A stretch of 64,000 nucleotides of DNA from Lachnospiraceae bacterium (lineage in GTDB: Bacteria > Bacillota > Clostridia > Lachnospirales > Lachnospiraceae). The notes below the pieces were generated by a model. It made no database searches, was not told the DNA's origin, and saw only the letters and a program-made list of their open reading frames with translations. A program made the position numbers and the translations under genes. Where the stretch lies: NCBI GenBank assembly GCA_021200995.1, contig JAJQFS010000005.1:1-64000 (forward strand), written 5' to 3'. Of this stretch, positions 29,092 through 36,873 are shown in pieces. Numbering within the stretch: the first letter of the stretch is position 1; every line of letters starts with the position of its first letter.

Positions 29092-29140
29092 ATTTATGAT
29101 TTCTAAAAAGGGAAGGGTGTTTCCTTTTTGTCTCTTAAAA

Positions 29141-30106
29141 TCAGAAAACAACTCTGTGAATTACCGAAGGATCGATGTGGTGAATATCCGGTGAGGAAGT
29201 TCTGTTCATAAAGTGCCGCAGCTCTCCAGTCATTCCATTCATGAATCTGACCATTTCCTCTTTTCCTTTCGGCAAAGCTTTCATGGCCGCACGCGCTGTA
29301 CAGACGCCGCTGGCTCCCAGCGCCATGGCTTTAAACGCATCCGCACCGGTATCAATACAGCAGTCCACGTAAATCGGATAATCCGGTCCCACAGCTTTGC
29401 GAATCTCCGGCAGCAGCATCACCGGCGGAACCGCACAGTCCATGATCCCATGATGGTGTGACAGCAAAATACCGGCAACTCCGGCCTCCTGACATTTCAG
29501 CGCGTCCTGAACGCTGAGCACTCCTTTGGCGATAAAAGGCACCTTTAAAGCATTTACAATCTGTGAAAGCTCTTTCACAGACTTTGGGCCAAACCCATGA
29601 TCATAATCTCCGTCTTTGGCATAGGCATGATCAATATCCGATCCAACAGCAACACAGCCATATGCCGCCATATTCTGGAGTCTGTCGATCAAATATCCGT
29701 TATCCCGATATGGTTTGGATATATGAACTACCCTGGCTCCGCTGTTAACCGCGGCAAGCATGTTTTTCTCTTCCTCCGGGACACGCGCCGCAATCCAGAG
29801 CGCGGCGCCCGTCTCAACCGCAGCATCCGCCTGCTCCTTCTGGCGAACTCCGTCCTTGTCATATCCATGTATGACGCCAAACATAACAGGCGTTTTCATT
29901 TCATGTCCAAAGAAATTCATATCCGTAGACGCCAGATCGGAATCGATCAGGCGCATCTCTACCAGCAGCGAATCCAGATATTTCCTGGTAAAATCATCAG
30001 AACTATAATTACGCCCCTCCGGTCTGGGCATCCCATTATTAAAATCTCCCCGCCTGCCAGGTCCGCCGCCCATCTGCATATTGCTTTTTTCTAAATTATC
30101 CGGCAT
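29141..30106 (-). CDS. FMN-dependent alpha-hydroxy-acid oxidase-like protein
   Basis: A 321-residue protein of the lactate/glycolate oxidase barrel family. After a Gly/Arg-rich N-terminus of about 35 residues come family blocks: TPVMFGVIHGY, VPFIAKGVLSVQDA with the FMN-binding Lys, GILLSHHHG with the catalytic His, and DTGADAFKAMALGASGV near the phosphate site. The usual SNHGGRQ is SHHHGIM, so the substrate-carboxylate Arg is replaced, and the usual R-x-G-x-D is D-T-G-A-D. FMN chemistry is plausible but the substrate is probably not a simple lactate. RBS GGAGG 8 nt before ATG 30106. It diverges from the second MATE gene under matching promoter motifs. Confidence 0.7.
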   Translation of the reverse strand: MPDNLEKSNMQMGGGPGRRGDFNNGMPRPEGRNYSSDDFTRKYLDSLLVEMRLIDSDLASTDMNFFGHEMKTPVMFGVIHGYDKDGVRQKEQADAAVETGAALWIAARVPEEEKNMLAAVNSGARVVHISKPYRDNGYLIDRLQNMAAYGCVAVGSDIDHAYAKDGDYDHGFGPKSVKELSQIVNALKVPFIAKGVLSVQDALKCQEAGVAGILLSHHHGIMDCAVPPVMLLPEIRKAVGPDYPIYVDCCIDTGADAFKAMALGASGVCTARAAMKALPKGKEEMVRFMNGMTGELRHFMNRTSSPDIHHIDPSVIHRVVF

Positions 30107-30136
30107 TCATCTTTCCTCCTTGTCTTCATTTACCAA

Positions 30137-30203
30137 ATTATAAAATATAACTCAGGCCATAATCAATTCATCTTTTTCGCTTTCCCGATTTCCGAATTGG
30201 AAA
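30137..30203 (-). promoter_or_regulatory. Hydroxy-acid oxidase-like gene promoter with shared operator
   Basis: Minus-strand TTGATT (30161-30166), 18 nt, TATAAT (30137-30142). The repeat TTTCCAATTCGGAAA (plus strand 30189-30203 as TTTCCGAATTGGAAA) is 22 nt upstream of -35, a perfect TTTCC-N5-GGAAA dyad. Confidence 0.7.
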
Positions 30204-30238
30204 CAGTGAAAGCTCCCACAGCCGCACATGCGGCAATC

Positions 30239-30303
30239 TTTCTGTTTTGGAAAAGAAAATCCACGAAATCCGAATTGATTGTTTTTTGCCAAATTGCTAT
30301 AAT
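30239..30303 (+). promoter_or_regulatory. Second MATE gene promoter with shared operator
   Basis: Plus-strand TTGATT (30275-30280), 17 nt, TATAAT (30298-30303), a strong promoter. The repeat TTTCTGTTTTGGAAA (30239-30253) lies 21 nt upstream of -35. The segment from the repeat to -35 is closely similar to that of the importer operon (GGAAAAGAAA, TCC, CGAAA, GAATTGATT). A small palindrome GCCGCA-CA-TGCGGC at 30221-30234 separates this operator from the divergent one. Confidence 0.7.
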
Positions 30304-30356
30304 TTTAAGAAAAAATTATAACGGAATAGACAGATATCCAACCAGGAGGTACTATA

Positions 30357-31742
30357 ATGAAAGCAGCAGGTAAGCAGAACAGCAAAGAAGCTCGCCAGCA
30401 GATAATGCTGACAGAAAATATTAAGACTCTGATCCCGAAAATGGCAGTTCCCACGATCATGGCGCAGCTGATCACCACGATTTACAATCTGGTGGATACC
30501 TATTTTGTGAGCACACTGGGAACCAACGCCACCGCCGCGGTAGGCGTCAACAGTTCTATGGAACGTATGATATCCCTGATTGGTTCTCTGCTGGGCGCGG
30601 GCGCCTGCAGTTATATTGCCAGACTTCTGGGATCCAGAAAAGAGGAGCAGGCCAACCGGGTATTATCCACCTCTTTTTTCAGCGGAATCGGACTGGGATG
30701 TATTTTTATGGTCATTGGCAGACTGCTCTTAAATCAGGCTGTGTACTGGCTGGGTGCGACCCCGGAATGCGCAGAATATTCTGTCTAATACGGAACTTAT
30801 GTCCTGTATACCGCTCCTTTTATGATCGGCAGTGTAGTCTTAAACATGTGTCTGAAAAGTGAAGGCAGCGCCACTTACGCTATGATCGGGATCGGCTTTG
30901 GCGGTATCTTAAACTGTTTCCTGGATCCTTTATTTATCTATTACTTCGACCTGGGCGTGGCCGGCGCCTCCATGGCGACCGCCATTTCCAAAATCATCAG
31001 CTTCTGCATTCTCTGTTGGCCCTATATCCGCAAAAACACCATGGTCGTCCTCTCCATACGAAAATTCAAAATCGTACTGAATGACGTAAAAGAAGTCCTG
31101 ACCATCGGCTCCAGTTCCTTCTTCCGTACCCTGCTGCAGGTCATTGCTTCCGTCGTCATTAACAGAGTGGCCGGCAGTTATTCCACTTCCGCTCTGGCCG
31201 CATTGTCCGTGGCCAATCGTATTATGGAATTTCCCTTTGCGTTCATCCTGGGCTTCGGACAGGGTTATCAGCCTGTCGTAGGCTTCAACTGGGGCGCGAA
31301 GGCCTGGAAACGCGTAAGAGAAAGCTTTACCTTCAGTTGCCTGGTAGTCTGCATTGGTTCCCTGGTCATCGGCGGCATCATCTGCATTTTCGCCAATCCT
31401 CTCATCCTGCTGTTTAACTCCGAAGCGGATGCGGAAGTGATGGAACTGGGAATGCTGTGTGTGCGTCTGCAAGCCGTCTGTCTGATCTTTCACGGTCTCA
31501 GCTCTCAGGTCAATATGTTCTACGCGGGGATCGGAAAAGCAAAACTGGCGCTGATATCCAATTTTGCGAGACAGGGATATTGTTTTTATCCCGCGCTTCT
31601 TATCGCAAGTCTGACCATGGGTATTTATGGTGTGGCAGCCACACAGGCGCTTGCTGATCTGCTCAGTGCATTCGTGATCATTCCTCTGTGGTTCCATGGA
31701 TTAAAAATGATCAGGACAGCAGAAGCGGAAGCGAATTCTTAA
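30357..31742 (+). pseudogene. MATE-family efflux transporter with in-frame TAA
   Basis: A 462-codon MATE transporter frame with RBS AGGAGG before ATG 30357. Family features include LITTIYNLVDTYFVSTLG in the first TM region and FGQGYQPVVGFNWGA in the second half. Codon 144 is TAA (30786-30788) in ECAEYSV-stop-YGTYVLYTAPF; a CAA Gln codon would restore it by one C-to-T reversal. Reading frame is otherwise open on both sides, so this is a single nonsense change. The upstream piece holds only about four TM segments and would not transport. The downstream ATG 30822 lacks an RBS. Confidence 0.85.
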
Positions 31743-31769
31743 ATCCATTATTTCAAGTAAAAAAGCAGA

Positions 31770-31818
31770 AACTCCCCGGAAACAATGATCAAAGATCAAA
31801 ATTTCCGGGGAGTTTTTA
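31770..31818. terminator. Terminator between MATE gene and fba
   Basis: AACTCCCCGGAAA and TTTCCGGGGAGTT form a 13-bp perfect stem with a loop of about 19 nt, followed by T5 on the plus strand. It ends the MATE transcript and may also stop the convergent fba operon. Confidence 0.85.
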
Positions 31819-31877
31819 TCTTTGCATCATTTACTTCGTTTCGAATTTGCTTTCAGCAAGGAAGCTTATAGCAGATC

Positions 31878-32741
31878 TCAGGCCTTGCCCACGGAACCGA
31901 ACAGTTCCATCTTCTCCTTGACAGTCGCCTTGATTGCCTCAAAGCCGGGAGCCAGGAGCTTACGCGGGTCATAGCCCTTGCCCTGCAGGTCCTTGCCCTC
32001 TTCCACGTATTTGCGGGTTGCGGCCGCGAAGGACAACTGGCACTCGGTGTTCACGTTGATCTTCGCTACGCCGAGAGTGATGGCCTTTTTGATCATGTCG
32101 GCCGGAATGCCGGTGCCGCCGTGCAGTACCAGGGGCATCTCGCCGGTCAGAGCCTGGATCGCGTCCAGCGTCTCAAAGCTTAAGCCCTTCCAGTTGGCCG
32201 GATATTTACCGTGGATGTTGCCGATGCCGGCCGCCAGGAAATCGATGCCCAGATCTGCGATTGCCTTGCACTCCTGCGGATCCGCGCACTCGCCCATGCC
32301 GATGACACCGTCTTCCTCACCGCCGATCGCGCCGACCTCAGCCTCAATGGAAACGCCCTGCGCGTGCGCAGCCGCTACCAGCTCGGTGGTCTTCTCCACG
32401 TTCTCCGCGATCGGATAGTGGGAACCGTCGAACATAATGGATGAGAAACCGGCCTCCAGGCACTTGTAGCAGCCTTCATAGGTGCCGTGATCCAGATGCA
32501 GCGCGACCGGAACGGTAATCTTTAAATCCTTGAGCATCCCGTTGACCATGCCTACTACTACATCATAACCGCCCATATACTTGCCCGCGCCCTCGGACAC
32601 GCCGAGAATCACCGGGGAGTTCAGCTCCTGGGCTGTCAGTAAAATCGCTTTTGTCCACTCCAGATTGTTGATATTGAACTGGCCTACCGCATAATGTCCG
32701 GCCTTGGCCTTCTGAAGCATTTCGGTTGCTGAAACTAACAT
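31878..32741 (-). CDS. fba: Class II fructose-bisphosphate aldolase
   Basis: A 287-residue zinc aldolase that cleaves fructose 1,6-bisphosphate to dihydroxyacetone phosphate and glyceraldehyde 3-phosphate in glycolysis. Visible family blocks: HLDHGTYEGC with the metal His and catalytic Asp, EAEVGAIGG, NIHGKYP, VLHGGTGIP and AKINVNTE. Start ATG 32741 is preferred because GGAGG is 9 nt upstream; a GTG at 32747 would be too close to it. It lies 31 nt after the HPr-like gene and ends the ftsH-to-fba operon. Tagatose-bisphosphate aldolase is a close alternative. Confidence 0.92.
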   Translation of the reverse strand: MLVSATEMLQKAKAGHYAVGQFNINNLEWTKAILLTAQELNSPVILGVSEGAGKYMGGYDVVVGMVNGMLKDLKITVPVALHLDHGTYEGCYKCLEAGFSSIMFDGSHYPIAENVEKTTELVAAAHAQGVSIEAEVGAIGGEEDGVIGMGECADPQECKAIADLGIDFLAAGIGNIHGKYPANWKGLSFETLDAIQALTGEMPLVLHGGTGIPADMIKKAITLGVAKINVNTECQLSFAAATRKYVEEGKDLQGKGYDPRKLLAPGFEAIKATVKEKMELFGSVGKA

Positions 32742-32772
32742 ATTCACATACCTCCTTTATTATGGAAAGCGC

Positions 32773-33033
32773 TTATGCGCTCTGTCCCGAAAGATATTTC
32801 TCAATCTCGACGACGGCTTCCGCCTCGTCGGCGCCCTCCGCGGTAATCTCCAGCTCCGTCGCGTTCTCCGTGCACAGAGTCATCATGCCCATGATGCTCT
32901 TGGCGTTGAAACGGTGTCTGTCATTGCGGATGTAAATTTGACTGCTGTACTGGTTGGCTACCTGCACCAGAACAGCAACCGGTCTGACATCCAGGCCGGA
33001 TTCCAGCTGAATCTTCACATTTTTTTTGATCAT
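32773..33033 (-). CDS. HPr-family protein lacking His15 (Crh-like)
   Basis: An 86-residue HPr-fold protein. In HPr the motif GLHARPA carries His15, phosphorylated by Enzyme I; here the segment is GLDVRPVA with Asp15, so it cannot carry PTS phosphate in the usual way. Ser46 is kept in NAKSIMGMM, the site phosphorylated by HprK. This pattern matches Bacillus Crh (Gln15, Ser46), a catabolite-repression cofactor for CcpA, and Crh also lies directly after whiA in Bacillus. HprK is four genes upstream in the same operon. RBS GGAGG 6-7 nt before ATG 33033. Confidence 0.85.
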   Translation of the reverse strand: MIKKNVKIQLESGLDVRPVAVLVQVANQYSSQIYIRNDRHRFNAKSIMGMMTLCTENATELEITAEGADEAEAVVEIEKYLSGQSA

Positions 33034-33062
33034 AATATTCCTCCATTGACTTACTATATAGA

Positions 33063-33959
33063 TTAACAGAGCCGCTCTTCCCTGAGCTTCTCTGCAAAGT
33101 CACTGATCTTACGAAGTCTGTGGTTGACGCCCGACTTGCCGACCGGCGGCGTCAGATATTCCCCCAGCTCCTTGAGAGATGAATCCGGATGCTCCAGACG
33201 GACCAGCGCCATCTCATACAGGCCCTCCGGCAGGCTCTCAAGTCCCCGCTCAGAAGCGATATACTCGATATCCTGCACCTGCCTGTCCGCGGCTGTAACT
33301 GTCTTTAAAAGATTGGCGGTCTCGCAGTTGACCCTGCGGTTGACACTGTTGCGGATTTCTCTGTAAGCACGCAGATTCTCCAGATCCAGCAAGGACTTGT
33401 GCGCACCCATATTGCCTAAAAGCGTCACGATCGCGCCGCTTTCCTTCAGATAGACAATATCGCCCGTCTTCCTGGCAAGCGCTCTGGCCTCCACATCAAG
33501 CGCGGCCAGCTGACACACCAGGAAATCCGCCTGTTCCCTGCAATCGCAGGTGAACTCCATGTGATATCCCTTCCTGGGGTCGCTGATGGAGCCGCATACT
33601 AAAAAAACTCCTCTCACGAATGCCCGTCTGCAGCAGATTCTCTCAGACAGATCACGCACTGCTTCCTGTTCAGTATGTTCAATGAGGTGTAAAAAATGAA
33701 ACAGCTCTTCCTCTGTCAGGTTTTTTTCAGTCTCTATATTAATGGTTTTTTTAATCAATGTAAAGCCTTTTTTTAAGACCGCGGCGTTTTCTGTGCGAAA
33801 TCCCAGCGTGTAGCAGTCCTCTCTGATCCTGCCGATCTGGCCTCCGTATTCGTACATTCCCATCAGTTCTGCCTGTCTGCAATGCTTCTGAGCAGGTAGA
33901 ATGGCGGCAAGCTCTTTTTTGACCCCGGAGGAAAAAGACTCCTCTTCCTTTTTTCCCAT
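33063..33959 (-). CDS. whiA: DNA-binding protein WhiA
   Basis: A 298-residue WhiA orthologue. The N-terminal LAGLIDADG-like homing-endonuclease domain (SSGVKKELAAI, RAFVRGVFLVCGSISDPRKGYHMEF) lacks nuclease residues in this family, and the C-terminal helix-turn-helix reads SLKELGEYLTPPVGKSGVNHRLRKI. WhiA is linked to cell division and growth in Gram-positives. Start ATG 33959 follows the murB stop by 4 nt with GGGGG upstream. In many Firmicutes rapZ and yvcK precede it; here murB does. Confidence 0.93.
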   Translation of the reverse strand: MGKKEEESFSSGVKKELAAILPAQKHCRQAELMGMYEYGGQIGRIREDCYTLGFRTENAAVLKKGFTLIKKTINIETEKNLTEEELFHFLHLIEHTEQEAVRDLSERICCRRAFVRGVFLVCGSISDPRKGYHMEFTCDCREQADFLVCQLAALDVEARALARKTGDIVYLKESGAIVTLLGNMGAHKSLLDLENLRAYREIRNSVNRRVNCETANLLKTVTAADRQVQDIEYIASERGLESLPEGLYEMALVRLEHPDSSLKELGEYLTPPVGKSGVNHRLRKISDFAEKLREERLC

Positions 33960-33963
33960 CGGC

Positions 33964-34866
33964 TTACCCCCAGTAAACGACCTCCGGCTCAAGTGTCACG
34001 CCGGACTTCTCTTCCACGCCCTGTATCACCTTCTCCATCAAAAGCCGCACCTGCGAACAGGTCGCTTTTCCTTTGTTGATGACAAAGCCGCAGTGCTTTT
34101 CACTGACACAGGCGTCGCCGATCTGATAACCGGAAAATCCGGCTTCCTGGATGAGCTGCCCCGCGTAATAACCGGTCGGGCGCTTAAATGTGGAGCCCGC
34201 GCTCGGATACTCAAGCGGCTGCTTTTCGCGGCGTCTTTTGGCAAGATCTGCCATGCGGAATTTGATCTGTGCGCGGTCTCCGTGCGTAAGCTCCATGGTC
34301 ACGGAGACCACATAAAGCCCCCGCTCCTTCATGGCACTGCCGCGGTAGGTAAAGCAAAGCTCCTCCCCGGAAAGCGTGAGCAGACGGCCGTCCCGGTCAT
34401 AAGCCTCCACGCTGGTGACCACATCCTTCATCTCGCCGCCGTAAGCGCCCGCGTTCATGATCACGCCGCCGCCGATGGAACCGGGAATACCGGCCGCAAA
34501 CTCCAGCCCTGTCAGGCCCTCATCGCAGGCTTTGAGCGCCACTTTGCCCATCAGGGCGCCGGCCTGGACTGTCATGCGCGTACCCTCCACCTGAATTCCG
34601 GAAAAAGGTTCCGCCATGCACAGGACGATTCCTTCCACACCCGCATCATCCACCAACAGATTGGAACCGTTCCCCATCAGGTGCAGCGGCACCTGATATT
34701 CCCGGCAAAACTTAAGGATTTTGGGGATATCCTCCTGTTCAGACACATAGACAAAGCAGTCCGCCGCGCCGCCGATGTGAAAGGTGGTGTGTTTTGACAG
34801 CTCTTCCTGCCATAAAACCTGTGTATGTGCGGCAAATTCTCTGCCGAAGGCTTTTTTCCAATCCAT
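33964..34866 (-). CDS. murB: UDP-N-acetylenolpyruvoylglucosamine reductase
   Basis: A 300-residue FAD enzyme that reduces UDP-GlcNAc-enolpyruvate to UDP-MurNAc in peptidoglycan synthesis (cytoplasm). Family blocks: HTTFHIGGAADCFV, LMGNGSNLLV, GLEFAAGIPGSIGGGVIMNAGAYGGE, and YPSAGSTFKRP with the proton-donor Ser. Type IIb length. RBS GAGG 6 nt before ATG 34866. Part of the hprK-glcK-murB-whiA run. Confidence 0.95.
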   Translation of the reverse strand: MDWKKAFGREFAAHTQVLWQEELSKHTTFHIGGAADCFVYVSEQEDIPKILKFCREYQVPLHLMGNGSNLLVDDAGVEGIVLCMAEPFSGIQVEGTRMTVQAGALMGKVALKACDEGLTGLEFAAGIPGSIGGGVIMNAGAYGGEMKDVVTSVEAYDRDGRLLTLSGEELCFTYRGSAMKERGLYVVSVTMELTHGDRAQIKFRMADLAKRRREKQPLEYPSAGSTFKRPTGYYAGQLIQEAGFSGYQIGDACVSEKHCGFVINKGKATCSQVRLLMEKVIQGVEEKSGVTLEPEVVYWG

Positions 34867-34905
34867 AACGATCCTCAATCAAGTCCGATGATAACAACGT
34901 GTAAC

Positions 34906-35847
34906 CTACCCCAGGACCAGCTTCGCCGCGCCGTAAATGCCCGCGTCGTTGCCAAGCTCAGCCAGCTGGAAACGTGCTTTCCTGCAGCCCTTAAAGGCAT
35001 ATTTCTGATAAGAGGGCTCAATATATTCAAATAAAATCTCTCCCGCTTTGCTCACGCCGCCGCCGATGACGAACACCTCTGGATTGGCCACACAGGCCAC
35101 AGCCGCCAGTCCCTTGCCCAGATAATAACCGAAGCGCTGTGCGATTTCAACGGCCAGAGCGTCACCCTCCCGGACCGCGTCCCAGACATCCTTACAGGTC
35201 AGCGCATCACCGAAGCTGCGCAGACTGCTCGCTGCCTCATCCTGCGCAAGACGGCGCTTTGCCAGACGTACCACACCGGTCGCGGAGGCATACTGTTCCA
35301 GGCAGCCGCACAGGCCGCAGTTGCAGTGCTCTGTCTCTTCCTCTTCCACCAGCATATGTCCGATCTCGCCGCCCGCGCCATTGAAGCCGGCCACCAGGGA
35401 GCCGTTTACGATAATACCGCCGCCTACGCCGGTTCCCAGCGTCACAGCCACCACATCCTGACAGCCTCTGCCGCCGCCCTTCCACATCTCGCCAAGGGCC
35501 GCCACATTGGCGTCATTGCCGGCCTTTACCGGTACGCCGACCAGGGGCTGTAAGGTTTCCGCGATATTCAGATCGCCCCAGCCTAAGTTGACCGCGCCGT
35601 AGATCAGGCCCGCAGCGTCTACCGGTCCCGGCGCGCCCACACCGACGCCGATCACATCTTCCGCCGCATATCCGCAGGCGGCGCGCTTCTCATTCACGCT
35701 GTCCGCGATGTCTTTCAGAATATGACTTCCGTGGTCCTCGGTCACTGTTGGGATTTCCCACTTTTCAAGCACAGTGCCCTGACTGTCAAACATGCCCAGT
35801 TTCACGGTCGTGCCGCCGATGTCAACCCCAAATACGATTTTACCCAT
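34906..35847 (-). CDS. glcK: ROK-family glucokinase
   Basis: A 313-residue sugar kinase. The N-terminal phosphate-binding motif is GVDIGGTTVKLGMF, the ROK zinc motif is CNCGLCGCLEQYAS, and GTGVGGGIIV is the second ATP/sugar block. It phosphorylates glucose taken up without the PTS, fitting glucose release by the GH3 enzyme or other glycosidases. Start ATG 35847 has GGAGG 8 nt upstream; the gene starts 18 nt after hprK. Confidence 0.9.
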   Translation of the reverse strand: MGKIVFGVDIGGTTVKLGMFDSQGTVLEKWEIPTVTEDHGSHILKDIADSVNEKRAACGYAAEDVIGVGVGAPGPVDAAGLIYGAVNLGWGDLNIAETLQPLVGVPVKAGNDANVAALGEMWKGGGRGCQDVVAVTLGTGVGGGIIVNGSLVAGFNGAGGEIGHMLVEEEETEHCNCGLCGCLEQYASATGVVRLAKRRLAQDEAASSLRSFGDALTCKDVWDAVREGDALAVEIAQRFGYYLGKGLAAVACVANPEVFVIGGGVSKAGEILFEYIEPSYQKYAFKGCRKARFQLAELGNDAGIYGAAKLVLG

Positions 35848-35865
35848 TTTATGCTCCTCCATTCC

Positions 35866-36810
35866 TTAGTCTTCCTCATCGTCCCTGTGCATCATGGACT
35901 CCTGTAAACGTCTGTACAGCTCCTTCGCGGCGTTGTAGCCCATCCGTTTCTCTCTGTAATTGATGGCCGCGCTCTCCACGATCACCGCCAGGTTTCTGCC
36001 CGGACGGATGGGAATCGTGTGACTGACAATCTTATTGCCCAGGTACTCCGTGTACTGCTCCTCCAAACCGATGCGGTCATACTCCCGCTCTCTGTCCCAC
36101 TCCTCCAGGTTGATCACCAGGTTGATCTCATGGCTGTCACGCACACTCGACACGCCGAACATTTCCTTGATATCCACGATACCGATACCGCGCAGCTCGA
36201 TGAAGTGCTTGGTCACATCCGGCGCGCTGCCGATCAGGGAGTTATCGCTGATCTTACGGATCTCCACCGCGTCGTCGCTGACCAGACGGTGGCCTCTCTT
36301 CACCAGCTCCAGCGCCGCCTCTGATTTGCCGATGCCGCTGTTGCCCGTAATCAGAACGCCCTCGCCGTATACGTCCACCAGCACGCCGTGAATCCGGATC
36401 ACCGGCGCCAGCTTATAGGTCAGCCAGCGGATTGCCTCAGCCGTAAAGTGGGAAGTCGTGTTTTCAGAGGTGAAAACCGGAATGCCATTCTCCTGCGCTT
36501 TCCTCAAAAAGAGCTCATCCGGCTCCAGTCCCCGGCAGAACACGATGGCCGGAATCTCATGGTAACTCATCAGCTTGCTGTAAACCTGTTCCTTGGTTTC
36601 CTCCGACAGCTGCAGCATATAGCTCGCTTCCACCAGTCCGATGATCTGCAGACGGTTCCCGTCAAAATAATCAAAATACCCCGCAAGCGGCAGCGCCGTA
36701 CGATTGATGTCCGCCTCGTAAATTCTTCTTTTGCTGTAATCGATCTCCGGGAGCAGGCTCTTGATGTCCAGATCTTTGACCAGCTCCTTTAAATAAACCC
36801 CGTTCCCCAT
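35866..36810 (-). CDS. hprK: HPr kinase/phosphorylase
   Basis: A 314-residue bifunctional sensor of carbon state that phosphorylates Ser46 of HPr and Crh with ATP and removes the phosphate. Walker A is GNSGIGKS at residues 156-163, followed by LVKRGHRLVSDDAVEI and the signature LRGIGIVDIKEMFG. Start ATG 36810 with AGGAGG 4-5 nt upstream. Same operon as the Crh-like gene, which gives a complete Ser46 branch of catabolite control except CcpA. Confidence 0.95.
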   Translation of the reverse strand: MGNGVYLKELVKDLDIKSLLPEIDYSKRRIYEADINRTALPLAGYFDYFDGNRLQIIGLVEASYMLQLSEETKEQVYSKLMSYHEIPAIVFCRGLEPDELFLRKAQENGIPVFTSENTTSHFTAEAIRWLTYKLAPVIRIHGVLVDVYGEGVLITGNSGIGKSEAALELVKRGHRLVSDDAVEIRKISDNSLIGSAPDVTKHFIELRGIGIVDIKEMFGVSSVRDSHEINLVINLEEWDREREYDRIGLEEQYTEYLGNKIVSHTIPIRPGRNLAVIVESAAINYREKRMGYNAAKELYRRLQESMMHRDDEED

Positions 36811-36873
36811 AATGCCTCCTGTGTATTTTCTTATAATGCCTTCTCTGATTGCTTCATCATAGCACAATTTTTT

